NCBI GenBank assembly: GCA_964538025.1
Contig: CAZICZ010000002.1
Location: 62,001 to 126,000, forward strand
Direction of reading: 5' to 3'
Length of the DNA stretch: 64,000 nt
Source of the DNA: UBA5078 sp964538025
Lineage (GTDB): Bacteria; Pseudomonadota; Gammaproteobacteria; Pseudomonadales; Pseudohongiellaceae
In this document: piece by piece, positions 24,667-33,066 of the stretch
How positions within the stretch are numbered: the first letter of the stretch is position 1
How the letters are laid out: each line of letters starts with the position of its first letter
Notes under the pieces: generated by a model
The model's database searches: none
Told to the model about the DNA's origin: nothing
What the model saw: the letters and a program-made list of their open reading frames with translations, nothing else
Translations under genes and position numbers: made by a program

Positions 24667-26574
24667 TTAATTACATAACTCCATCAGCAATTTATTCAAT
24701 CGTTTTGTAAAGTCTCCGGGATTTTCCAATTGTCGTCCTTCCGCAAGACTCGCCTGATCAAATAATACAGTCACCAAATCTTCAAACCGTGCTTCGTCAA
24801 TTTCAGCATCCAATTTGATAATCAATGGATGCTTTGGGTTGAGTTCGAAAATTGGTTTATTCTCTGGCAAAGATTGACCTGCAGCCTCCATAATTCTGCG
24901 CATCTGGGCTCCCATGTCGTGCTCATCTATGACGAGGCAAGCAGGTGACTCCGTGAGCCTGTGTGTTATACGAACTTGCTTCACCTTTTGCTCAAGGTGT
25001 TTATGAATTCGCATAATCAAGGAGCTAAATTGTTTTTCAGTCTTTTCTTGCTCAGCTTTGTCCTCGTTATCTTCGAGTTTGCCAAGGTCAAGAGAGCCTC
25101 GCGAAATGTCCTGAAACTTCTTTCCCTCGAATTCAAATAAGTGGCTCATCAACCACTCATCAATTCTGTCTGAAAGGAGCAGAACTTCTATTCCTTTTTT
25201 CTTGAAAATTTCAAGATGAGGGCTGTTCTTGGCGGCAGATGCTGATTCGGCGATAAGGTAATATATTTTTTCCTGCTCCGGTTTCATCCGCGATAGGTAA
25301 TCGGACAGACATTGATCCTGAGCAACGCCGTGATTATGCGTGCTGGCGAAGAGCAGAAGGCTCGCGATTTTTTCTTTATTCGAATAGTCTTCTCCAGGCC
25401 CCTCTTTTAATACCTGTCCAAATTCCTTCCAGAACGTTGAGTACTTTTCTGGCTCATCTTTTTTGATCTTTGAAAGTAACTCCAGCGCTTTTTTCGTCAA
25501 AGCGCTTCTCATTGAATCGACGACAGGATCCTTTTGTAGAATTTCACGTGAGACATTCAAAGAGATGTCATTGGAATCAATGACCCCTTTCATGAAACGT
25601 AGATATAAGGGCATAAATTGTTCAGCATCATCCATAATGAAGACGCGTTGAACATAAAGCTTCAGTCCTCGAGCACCTTCCCTGTTCCATAGATCAAATG
25701 GAGCTTTAGAGGGAACATAAAGAAGACTAGTGTATTCCAACTTTCCCTCGACTTTGTTATGGCTCCACGACAACGGAGACTCATAGTCGTGAGAAATATG
25801 CTTATAGAATTCCTCATACTCTTCGTCTTTGATTTCATTGCGTGAGCGAGTCCACAAAGCCTTTGCTGCGTTTATAGATTCGTATTCTTTCTCTATTACT
25901 TCCGGCTCGTTCTCCGTAACAGAAGTTTGCTTTGGCATCATTACGGGGATGGAAATATGATCAGCATACTTCTTAACAATATTGGTCAACCGGTAATATT
26001 GAGCAAACTCTCTTTCTTCAGGACGAAGCGTGAGTTTGATAATTGTCCCTTTCGTTTTCTTTTCAATTGTTTCAACTGTGTATTCTGCTTCGCCCTTTGA
26101 AACCCAGCGCACCCCGGATATTGCAGGGGTGCCGGCTCGCCGTGTGAGTACTTCTACTTCCGTGGCCACAATAAATGCGGAGTAGAATCCAACACCAAAT
26201 TGTCCAATTAGTTGCGAATCTTTCTTTTGATCTCCTGACAATCCTGATAGGAATTGCGCTGTTCCTGATTTAGCAATTGTGCCTAGATTGCTGATTACTT
26301 CTTCACGGCTCATTCCTATGCCGTTGTCGGAGATGGTAATCGTGCCATTTTTTTCATCAAAATCGATTTTGACGTTCAATTGTGTGTCATTTTCGTAAAG
26401 TTCTGGATTAGAAAGAGCTTCGAACCTAAGCTTGTCTGCGGCATCGGATGCGTTAGAAATCAGTTCTCTTAGAAATACTTCTTTGTTGCTGTACAAAGAA
26501 TGAATCATCAAATGCAGTAGCTGCTTGGCCTCTGTTTCAAAGCCTCTGGTTTCTTTGATAGATTCGTTTTCCAT
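24667..26574 (-). CDS. htpG: Molecular chaperone HtpG (Hsp90)
   Basis: Cytoplasmic ATP-dependent chaperone. The N-terminal GHKL ATPase domain shows FLRELISNASDAADKLR, ISDNGIGM and GQFGVGFYSAF. The middle domain and C-terminal dimerisation domain are complete. The frame extends to a GTG at 26583, but the ATG at 26574 is better spaced from the GAGGAG site and gives 635 residues beginning MENESIKETRGFETE. A heat-shock promoter precedes it. Confidence 0.97.
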   Translation of the reverse strand: MENESIKETRGFETEAKQLLHLMIHSLYSNKEVFLRELISNASDAADKLRFEALSNPELYENDTQLNVKIDFDEKNGTITISDNGIGMSREEVISNLGTIAKSGTAQFLSGLSGDQKKDSQLIGQFGVGFYSAFIVATEVEVLTRRAGTPAISGVRWVSKGEAEYTVETIEKKTKGTIIKLTLRPEEREFAQYYRLTNIVKKYADHISIPVMMPKQTSVTENEPEVIEKEYESINAAKALWTRSRNEIKDEEYEEFYKHISHDYESPLSWSHNKVEGKLEYTSLLYVPSKAPFDLWNREGARGLKLYVQRVFIMDDAEQFMPLYLRFMKGVIDSNDISLNVSREILQKDPVVDSMRSALTKKALELLSKIKKDEPEKYSTFWKEFGQVLKEGPGEDYSNKEKIASLLLFASTHNHGVAQDQCLSDYLSRMKPEQEKIYYLIAESASAAKNSPHLEIFKKKGIEVLLLSDRIDEWLMSHLFEFEGKKFQDISRGSLDLGKLEDNEDKAEQEKTEKQFSSLIMRIHKHLEQKVKQVRITHRLTESPACLVIDEHDMGAQMRRIMEAAGQSLPENKPIFELNPKHPLIIKLDAEIDEARFEDLVTVLFDQASLAEGRQLENPGDFTKRLNKLLMELCN

Positions 26575-26603
26575 GAAATCCACTCCTCAGATATCAAAAA
26601 TAA

Positions 26604-26636
26604 AAAGCCCGGTTCCTCTATAAGAGTCCGGGCTTT
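26604..26636 (-). terminator. Intrinsic terminator of the tonB2-type operon
   Basis: A 9-bp stem (AAAGCCCGG at 26604-26612 with CCGGGCTTT at 26628-26636) carries an additional inner 4-bp stem and, on the minus strand, is followed by TTATTTTTG. It would end transcripts coming from the TPR gene upstream. It sits between the heat-shock promoter and htpG. Confidence 0.85.
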
Positions 26637-26665
26637 AAGTGGGGATGCTATCCCCGGTTTTCAAG
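26637..26665 (-). promoter_or_regulatory. Heat-shock (sigma-32/RpoH) promoter for htpG
   Basis: On the minus strand CTTGAAA (26659-26665) matches the -35 consensus perfectly and CCCCACTT (26637-26644) closely matches CCCCATNT, with a 14-bp spacer. The spacer carries an inverted repeat GGGGAT/ATCCCC (26641-26655) that overlaps the -10. htpG is a classical sigma-32 target, which supports the call. The predicted start is near 26630. Confidence 0.8.
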
Positions 26666-26673
26666 GTTAGAAA

Positions 26674-28026
26674 TTACGATCGATAGAAATCGATGGCATC
26701 TTCCTTTCGCTGTTTGAGATTCTCAAAACGAGCTTTGCTATTTTCGATATAGTTCAGGAAGGATCTAGCCGAATTCTCACCTAAATCTTGAGCTTTACGA
26801 GCAGCGGAAGCGGCCGCATCGAACTCGTCAAGTTCAACCAAAGAACGTGCAAGGAACAATTGTGCATCCCCAGCATTCTCCAGACCACCCTTTTCTAGAG
26901 CTTTAGCCATGGCATCCGCAGCGTTTCGATAATCATGAAGCATGTAGTACACATATCCAAGTTGGTCATATGCACCGCCAGTTTCTGACATTTCAGCAGC
27001 CTTAATTGCTGGTGCAAGAGCTTTTTCGAACTCGTTTGCCAGCATATACATTTGTACTAAGCGCTCCAGATTCTCTTCAGTCTCTTCCACTTTGCCTGCC
27101 TGGAAGCCTGCTTCCAGAACGCGTGCACCTTGGTAGGGAGCATCGGCACCTGCGAGTGACTGAGCCAGATTGAGATACTCTGACTCGTTCTCCATGTAGC
27201 CTTTTGCAAAGGTGATTGAAAGAGTTTCAATACGCTTTTTGTCGTTATCTAGATAACCGTAAATAGCGGACAGGTTCCTCCAGTCACTTGGTTCATCAAA
27301 CAAGGTGACCATTTGCTTAGTAATACGTTCTGCGTTGACGTAATCTTCTAACTCGATATACATCAGATTCAGCAGGCCGTAGATATTTTTAGGAAGCGTC
27401 TTACCATTTGCTTGAACCAATTCCATATGATCGATCAGAAACGGAATTGCTTCGTTGTACTTGGCAAGGTTGTAATACGAGTTCGCGAGGCCTAAGTAGA
27501 CATTCTCGTTTTCTTCTTCAGAAATATCGCGCCACTTATTAAAGGAATCGATCGCTTCAGCGTATCGCTCTTCTCCCATATACAATTGACCGAGTGCCAT
27601 CAATGCACGCAGTCTAGACTCAAGCCGCAATTCTTCGATAGTAAGAATTCGCTCAAACGTCTGAAGCGCTAGCTCTATCTGCTCGTTGCTCAAATAGTAG
27701 TTGGTGTAGAAATTGAGGAGCGTAGACTTTTCGAAATCGTTAAGTCTGTCGTATCGCTCATTTAATTCATCCAACAACTCCTTTGCACGAGGATAGTTGG
27801 GTTCAACACCAGGTTCCTCGGGACTCATGAGTGCCTGAATCTCCGAGATCTGCTTGAAAACCCTTTCCGTCAACACGTCAGAAGAACGTGTGGGGGGAGG
27901 TGCTCTTGGTTCATCGGCGGCAAAAGTGCTCACAGAGTATGCAGTGCCTGCGACGAGAATGCCCGCCATGGTAAGCGCGGACACGATGTCTCGAGTCAGT
28001 TTCGATATCATAAATACGCTTTTCAT
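26674..28026 (-). CDS. Periplasmic TPR protein of the TonB2-type system
   Basis: A 450-residue protein with a signal peptide (hydrophobic about 14-35, cleavage near TFAADEP). Most of the rest is tetratricopeptide repeats, for example ALMALGQLYMGEERYAEAIDSF and AYDQLGYVYYMLHDYRNAADAM. A TPR protein at this place in DUF3450-ExbB-ExbB-ExbD-TonB clusters is a recurrent marine Gammaproteobacterial arrangement. The likely role is as a periplasmic partner of the TonB complex; this is inferred from position. Its ATG overlaps the tonB stop by 1 bp. A downstream Met (MISKLT) is an alternative start. Confidence 0.85.
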   Translation of the reverse strand: MKSVFMISKLTRDIVSALTMAGILVAGTAYSVSTFAADEPRAPPPTRSSDVLTERVFKQISEIQALMSPEEPGVEPNYPRAKELLDELNERYDRLNDFEKSTLLNFYTNYYLSNEQIELALQTFERILTIEELRLESRLRALMALGQLYMGEERYAEAIDSFNKWRDISEEENENVYLGLANSYYNLAKYNEAIPFLIDHMELVQANGKTLPKNIYGLLNLMYIELEDYVNAERITKQMVTLFDEPSDWRNLSAIYGYLDNDKKRIETLSITFAKGYMENESEYLNLAQSLAGADAPYQGARVLEAGFQAGKVEETEENLERLVQMYMLANEFEKALAPAIKAAEMSETGGAYDQLGYVYYMLHDYRNAADAMAKALEKGGLENAGDAQLFLARSLVELDEFDAAASAARKAQDLGENSARSFLNYIENSKARFENLKQRKEDAIDFYRS

Positions 28027-28640
28027 TACTGCTCACCTTCAAGTTGGTAGCGGAAGACGTATTGCACGTTGGGGACTTCTACCCCTTTGCCGTCAACTAC
28101 CTTAGGTTGAAACTTGAATTTTTCAGCTGCGCGAATTGATGATGTATCAAAAATGCCTGCTGGTTCAGCATCCACTACGTATACATCTCGAACTCCACCA
28201 GTCTCGGTCACTGTAAAGGCAACCTGACACCATCCTTCGATCCCTCTCGATGCAGCGCGAGTTGGATACTGTGGTGTAACGTTTACCAATGGAAGCATTT
28301 CACCGTCAGTGATGGAAATACTTGCACCACCAATTGACAGGTCTGCATCAATATTTACTGCTGCACGTTGAATTGACAAACTTGGGCCTGAATCCATATT
28401 CAACTGTCGATCAGGAATATCAGGCGGTGGAGTGTCGAGTTGTTCAATCGGTTGAGGTTTCTCAACTTCGCGAACGACCTCCATTTCAATTTCTGGCATT
28501 GTTGCATCGACAATTTTGACTACTTCTACACGTTGCTCGAGTTGAGCACCTGTAGCAATTAGCGCCTGCATCACATAAAACAGCGCAAGAGTAATCAGAA
28601 GAGCCAACATCATCGAGACTAACCATCGAATAGCGATCAT
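28026..28640 (-). CDS. TonB energy-transducer protein
   Basis: A 204-residue TonB-family protein. The N-terminal membrane anchor (MMLALLITLALFYVMQALI) is followed by a short proline-containing spacer (PQPIEQLDTPPPDIPDRQ) and a C-terminal TonB domain (PQYPTRAASRGIEGWCQVAF; ending in NVQYVFRYQLE). It transmits the proton-motive force from ExbB/ExbD to outer-membrane TonB-dependent receptors. The short spacer is typical of TonB2-type proteins rather than of E. coli TonB. It lies 3 bp after exbD. No receptor gene is in the window. Confidence 0.92.
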   Translation of the reverse strand: MIAIRWLVSMMLALLITLALFYVMQALIATGAQLEQRVEVVKIVDATMPEIEMEVVREVEKPQPIEQLDTPPPDIPDRQLNMDSGPSLSIQRAAVNIDADLSIGGASISITDGEMLPLVNVTPQYPTRAASRGIEGWCQVAFTVTETGGVRDVYVVDAEPAGIFDTSSIRAAEKFKFQPKVVDGKGVEVPNVQYVFRYQLEGEQ

Positions 28641-28643
28641 AGT

Positions 28644-29051
28644 TTAGGCCTCCGTAGAAATTGAAACGTTTGCTATTTCAGCATCGCGTGCTGCCCTTAA
28701 AATCGCCATTACGTGCTCGTTTTGAGCGGCACGATCTCCCTGAATTACAACAGATGAGTTGGGCGATTCTGCTAAGCGAAGCTCAAATCTTGCACGAATA
28801 AAACGTGGATCTACTGGTTCGCCATCTATCCAAATTTCCCCATCTGATGTCACTGCTATAAGAATCAAATCTTTTGATTTAGGTTCAGCAGTAGAAGCTT
28901 CAGGTTTGGCTACTTCAATACCTGCCTCGGTTACGAATACTGAGGTCACGATAAAGAAGATAAGAAGGATAAACACAACGTCCAGCATTGGGGTTAAGTC
29001 AATTTCCCCAGGGCCGTCGTCATTCCTTTTCTTCATTAAACCGCTTTTCAT
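28644..29051 (-). CDS. exbD: ExbD biopolymer transport protein
   Basis: A 135-residue partner of ExbB in the proton-driven motor. One N-terminal membrane helix holds the essential proton-path Asp in LTPMLDVVFILLIFF. The periplasmic domain follows (IWIDGEPVDPRFI, VVIQGDRAAQNEHVM). The start may be a few codons downstream at MKKRNDDGPGEID. It sits between the second ExbB and TonB. Confidence 0.93.
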   Translation of the reverse strand: MKSGLMKKRNDDGPGEIDLTPMLDVVFILLIFFIVTSVFVTEAGIEVAKPEASTAEPKSKDLILIAVTSDGEIWIDGEPVDPRFIRARFELRLAESPNSSVVIQGDRAAQNEHVMAILRAARDAEIANVSISTEA

Positions 29052-29070
29052 TATTTTGCCTTCTAAGAGG

Positions 29071-29601
29071 TTAATTATTGAGAGCTAAGTGATCTTCCAA
29101 AAGTTCCACTTCGCGATCCATTTTGTGCTTAAGCCAGTTGGTCGCAAAAATGCCGGACAACGCTCCTACCATGCCTGCCATGGTAGGAATAGTTGCCTTA
29201 GACACCCCGCCGGCCATGGATTTAGCATCACCACCGCCAGTAAGTGCCATTACAAAGAAGACCTCAATCATGCCCGTTACAGTTCCGAGAAGACCAAGTA
29301 AAGGACAGATAACCACGAGAGACTCGATTAGTGGCATAGAACCTTTGAGATCAAGAGATATCTCAGAAATCATTGCCATACGGATCTGCCGAGCTCTCCA
29401 AGATTTTTTGTCGGAACGCGAATTCCATGTTGCCAGTGTTTGCTTAACACGTTTGGCGTGCGTGGAATGCAGATACCATACTCTTTCGAATACCATAGAA
29501 AACTTTACGAGCAGGAGGGTAGCGATGACCCAAAGAACACCGCCTCCCCTGTCCATAAAGCCCGATACGGAATCAAAAGCATCCATTAGAGCGAAATACA
29601 T
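29071..29601 (-). CDS. exbB: ExbB/TolQ proton-channel protein (second ExbB)
   Basis: A 176-residue three-TM MotA/TolQ/ExbB family protein. The signature lies in PLLGLLGTVTGMIEVFFVMALTGGGDAKSMAGGVSKA. It is shorter than E. coli ExbB (244) but typical of the compact ExbB next to ExbD in TonB2 clusters. It is followed 19 bp later by exbD. Confidence 0.93.
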   Translation of the reverse strand: MYFALMDAFDSVSGFMDRGGGVLWVIATLLLVKFSMVFERVWYLHSTHAKRVKQTLATWNSRSDKKSWRARQIRMAMISEISLDLKGSMPLIESLVVICPLLGLLGTVTGMIEVFFVMALTGGGDAKSMAGGVSKATIPTMAGMVGALSGIFATNWLKHKMDREVELLEDHLALNN

Positions 29602-29620
29602 GTTGAGCTTCCTCTAGTTA

Positions 29621-31015
29621 TTACGCTTTTGTGGACGATGACGCTTCTGCTTTTCTTGCGATAATTCCTGTTGCTTGCTCTTCCATGATGTGAATGATGC
29701 GGTCTGCTTTGCTCTTCACCCAACTATGCATAAGAATCGCAGGAATTGCAGCACAGATACCCAGAACTGTAGTCATCAGTGCCATGGAGATACCGCCGGC
29801 CATGATCGTTGGGTCACCAGCACCGTAAACGGTAATTTGCTGGAACACTTGAATCATACCTGTCACCGTACCCAGCAGACCCATCAATGGGGCAATGGTA
29901 GAAATGATCTTGATCAGGGTCAGGAATCGCTCTAACGCAGGAGTTTCCTGCAGAATCGCTTCGCCAAGCTTGAGTTCCAGAGTCTCGGTATCCACATTTG
30001 GATTAGACTCAGCAACCAGCAGAACACGTCCAAGTGGGTTGTTCTTGTTGGCTTTGTCAGATTTAACTTGTGCGTTCACTTTTGCCGCAACCAAGGTCAG
30101 GATCAGTGAGCGGATCAAGGCAATCAACACCGCAATGACACCGATTCCGATAATCATGAAACCGATAACGCCTGAGTTGTCGCGGACTTGCTCAGTTGCT
30201 GTTGGGAAGTTGATCAGGTTGGCCATCATGCTTCCACCAAGCGCACCTGTGGGGTCGATGCCTACTTTATGCAAACCACTCGTTGCATTTTCAAGGGCAG
30301 AAGCGCGTACTACTACATCGGCACCAGGCTGACGTGGCAATACTTGCAGGTGACCTATTGCACCAGAGTAACTTAGGTAATCCCCTTCGGAGATTGCATT
30401 AAAGGAACCAATGCGGGTGATGGTTCGGCTGGACTGTTCCCCTGAAGGGAGACTGACCATGTCGGTAAACTTGACGACTTTGCCAGATTCAATCAGCTCT
30501 TGCTGCATGAAGAACCAGAAGCGTTCGATCTCGTCGATACGCACTTGCTCTGTATCACTCGCGACTCGCTCGATGAATTCATCAAGAAACTCTTCGCGAC
30601 CATCGTACTGCGCGCTGATCAGCGAGTTTTCGAAGATGCTGCGGAAGTCCCCTGCTACACCTTGGATTGTGCCGAGCAGTTCGTTCAAATCCGCACGGGC
30701 AGTTCGCAGTGCTTCACGTCGTTCAGCAATTGTGAGTTGGTTGGCATCGAACTGTTGAGTCAGTTGTGTGTTGGTCTGATTCTCTTGCTCAATGCGTGCC
30801 TTTGTTTCATCCAGAATCTGCTGCTGCTGGTTAGCTTGCTGCTGGAATCGTTGCTCTCTTTCGCGATGCTCTTGAGATTGAGCAACACGGTCTTGTTCAA
30901 CGTTATTGAGCAGCTCAGCAAGTGAGGAAGCTGGTTGTTGGGCATAAGACTGTGACGAAATGGCCAGGAAAAGGCCGGTCACTGAGATACCTGCTAATTG
31001 AATTATTTTTTTCAC
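29621..31015 (-). CDS. Long ExbB/TtpC-type proton-channel protein
   Basis: A 464-residue ExbB-family protein with a signal-like N-terminus and a periplasmic extension. The extension contains a Gln-rich coiled coil (about residues 30-110, REREQRFQQQANQQQQ). Three TM segments follow with the MotA/TolQ signature PLMGLLGTVTGMIQVFQQITVYGAGDPTIMAGG. This layout matches TtpC of Vibrio TonB2 systems, which is needed in addition to ExbB2/ExbD2. Its ATG overlaps the end of the DUF3450 gene by 4 bp. Confidence 0.9.
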   Translation of the reverse strand: MKKIIQLAGISVTGLFLAISSQSYAQQPASSLAELLNNVEQDRVAQSQEHREREQRFQQQANQQQQILDETKARIEQENQTNTQLTQQFDANQLTIAERREALRTARADLNELLGTIQGVAGDFRSIFENSLISAQYDGREEFLDEFIERVASDTEQVRIDEIERFWFFMQQELIESGKVVKFTDMVSLPSGEQSSRTITRIGSFNAISEGDYLSYSGAIGHLQVLPRQPGADVVVRASALENATSGLHKVGIDPTGALGGSMMANLINFPTATEQVRDNSGVIGFMIIGIGVIAVLIALIRSLILTLVAAKVNAQVKSDKANKNNPLGRVLLVAESNPNVDTETLELKLGEAILQETPALERFLTLIKIISTIAPLMGLLGTVTGMIQVFQQITVYGAGDPTIMAGGISMALMTTVLGICAAIPAILMHSWVKSKADRIIHIMEEQATGIIARKAEASSSTKA

Positions 31016-31803
31016 TGTACTGACTCCGGTGCAACAATGGGAAGGTCCATGATGGCGGGTGACACAAGTCCGCTTGATACGGCAATCGCGCGCTGGACTG
31101 CTGTACGGTACTCAACGGGGTCTAACTCAACCCAGCTGCGTGACTGCTGATCCCAAGCACCAGTCATGGTACGGTCTTTTGTTTGATACATCAGAGCGAT
31201 TCGACCTACGCGAAGAATGTCGACATCGCGTTCAACACCTCCAATTTCTAGAGTTGTCGGATATGTCTGGTGAGTACGGCCGTAGTTATTTTCGTTTTGA
31301 TAAATAACGAGGATTTGACGGAACTTCTCAGCAATAGATACGTCGGGGCTGTCGATCGCATCACGAGCAAACTGAAGGCGGTTTCTACGCTCTTCCAATT
31401 GGAATGGCAGATCCAATTCAACAAATTGCTCTACGCTCGCCAACATTTTGGTCATAAGCAAGGGCATTTCCTGCGTTACAATTGCAACGTCAGTAATGGA
31501 TTGCTGAATTGTTGCGATTTGTTCTTCCTGAATGGAAATCTGTTTGCGCAAACCGGCGTTCAGCACCAGCATGGCCTCCAGGTTGTCGTTTTCGACTTTG
31601 AATTCTTCGAAAAGTGAAGATGCAGAGTTAGACAATCTGGTAATAGTTTCTTGCGATGTTACAGCGGCCTGATTTTGCTGATCTATGATATTCAAGGCTT
31701 GATCTATGATGCTTGTATCAACCTCAGCTGCTTGTGTCGCACCAGCTACCATCAACGAAGCGAAAGGAGCTAGAACCTTGTAATATAATCGACGGTTATT
31801 CAT
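31012..31803 (-). CDS. DUF3450 periplasmic coiled-coil protein
   Basis: A 263-residue protein with a signal peptide (LAPFASLMVAGATQAAE) and a coiled-coil first half (residues about 30-130), followed by the DUF3450 domain (ERRNRLQFARDAIDSPDVS, GRTHQTYPTTLEI). It is the first gene of the TonB2-type operon. The ATG at 31803 has an AGGA site about 7 nt upstream; a longer frame to 31881 adds a non-signal-like tail. Its role is unproven; an accessory function in the TonB complex is inferred from constant association. Confidence 0.88.
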   Translation of the reverse strand: MNNRRLYYKVLAPFASLMVAGATQAAEVDTSIIDQALNIIDQQNQAAVTSQETITRLSNSASSLFEEFKVENDNLEAMLVLNAGLRKQISIQEEQIATIQQSITDVAIVTQEMPLLMTKMLASVEQFVELDLPFQLEERRNRLQFARDAIDSPDVSIAEKFRQILVIYQNENNYGRTHQTYPTTLEIGGVERDVDILRVGRIALMYQTKDRTMTGAWDQQSRSWVELDPVEYRTAVQRAIAVSSGLVSPAIMDLPIVAPESVQ

Positions 31804-32193
31804 GTGCCATCCTATTATTTTATTGAACAATCTAAGTTCGCTTAACAGTCTTACTTCTACCAACTGCAACAAACCCGACAACTTGTGTTTAAGTGAAACA
31901 AATCCTGTTTTCTGCCAAACCGCTCTCCTAGTGCCTTCCTAAAAGCAAAATCGGCAGATCTTCCTTTGTGTCACCACAGCCGCTAGAAGTTACCTTTCTA
32001 CTCACTATTTTGCATATTGAGTGGTTTGGTAACTTAGGCGAACTTTGGCGCCAGTTATTGTGCGAAATCCCGCATTCCGTGCAGAAATCTTCGTTAAGCC
32101 TATCACAACCTATCCGATTTTTAGAACCACTTAACGTACAAATTTTCATACTAAACCCCCTTCGAAAGGAGGGGGTTCAATTCGAAAAAATTT
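31804..32193. other. Intergenic region between sucD and the TonB2-type operon
   Basis: This 390-bp stretch holds the sucD terminator at its right end and the upstream region of the DUF3450 gene at its left. I see no convincing sigma-70 promoter and no Fur-box-like dyad. A 73-codon minus-strand frame (31928-32149) is not supported. The region is AT-rich. Confidence 0.5.
32154..32177 (-). terminator. Hairpin terminator after sucD
   Basis: An 8-bp stem (32154-32161 with 32170-32177) of mostly G-C pairs encloses an 8-nt loop, 17 bp after the sucD stop. The U-tract is short (GGGGGTTTAG), so termination strength is uncertain. Confidence 0.65.
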
Positions 32194-33066
32194 CTACCAA
32201 CCTGTAATTTCTTTGATGCCTTTACCGATGTCAGCAAGGCTTTTTACAGTCTTCACTCCGGCGTCCTGAAGGGCAGCAAACTTCTCCGCCGCTGTTCCTT
32301 TGCCACCAGAAATAATGGCCCCTGCATGTCCCATTCTCTTCCCTGCGGGCGCAGTGACTCCCGCGATATAGGAGACAACAGGTTTGGTGACATTCGCCTT
32401 GATAAAGGCTGCCGCCTCCTCTTCCGCTGTTCCACCAATTTCGCCGATCATGACGATGGCCTCAGTCTGATCGTCCTTTTGAAACAAGGAGAGGATGTCA
32501 ATGAAGTTTGACCCCGGGATAGGATCGCCTCCAATGCCTACACAAGACGATTGCCCAAACCCAAAATCCGTAGTCTGTTTTACAGCTTCATAAGTCAAGG
32601 TCCCAGAACGGGATACGATGCCCACTTTGCCGGGCTTGTGAATATTGCCTGGCATGATTCCTATCTTGGATTCCCCCGGTGTGATCACGCCCGGACAATT
32701 AGGGCCAATCAATCGAACGCCCAGCTCGTCGCATTTGACCTTCACATCCAGCATATCCAGAGTTGGTATGCCTTCTGTAATACAGACGATCAATTTGATT
32801 CCGGCAAACGCCGCTTCAAGGATGGAATCTTTACAAAAGGGCGCTGGCACATAAATTACTGAGGCGTCTGCTCCAGTTTCATTTACCGCTTCGGAAACAG
32901 TATTGAATACGGGCAGTCCCAAATGGATCTGGCCGCCTTTTCCCGGTGTCACCCCTCCCACCATCTTGGTGCCATAGGCAATTGCTTGCTCAGAATGGAA
33001 TGTCCCCTGAGAACCAGTAAACCCCTGACAGATCACGCGTGTATTTTTGTTTAACAGAATGCTCAT
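32194..33066 (-). CDS. sucD: Succinyl-CoA synthetase alpha subunit
   Basis: Makes ATP or GTP while converting succinyl-CoA to succinate in the TCA cycle. The N-terminal CoA-binding domain shows CQGFTGSQGTFHSEQAI, GPNCPGVI is conserved, and the phosphorylated His is in MGHAGAIISGGKGTA. Length is 290 residues. The ATG overlaps the sucC stop by 4 bp. Confidence 0.97.
   Translation of the reverse strand: MSILLNKNTRVICQGFTGSQGTFHSEQAIAYGTKMVGGVTPGKGGQIHLGLPVFNTVSEAVNETGADASVIYVPAPFCKDSILEAAFAGIKLIVCITEGIPTLDMLDVKVKCDELGVRLIGPNCPGVITPGESKIGIMPGNIHKPGKVGIVSRSGTLTYEAVKQTTDFGFGQSSCVGIGGDPIPGSNFIDILSLFQKDDQTEAIVMIGEIGGTAEEEAAAFIKANVTKPVVSYIAGVTAPAGKRMGHAGAIISGGKGTAAEKFAALQDAGVKTVKSLADIGKGIKEITGW

Noticed and set aside
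31928..32149. 73-codon Cys-containing minus-strand frame after sucD
   Set aside because: No ribosome-binding site, no similarity recognised, lies just after the sucD terminator. Kept as non-coding.
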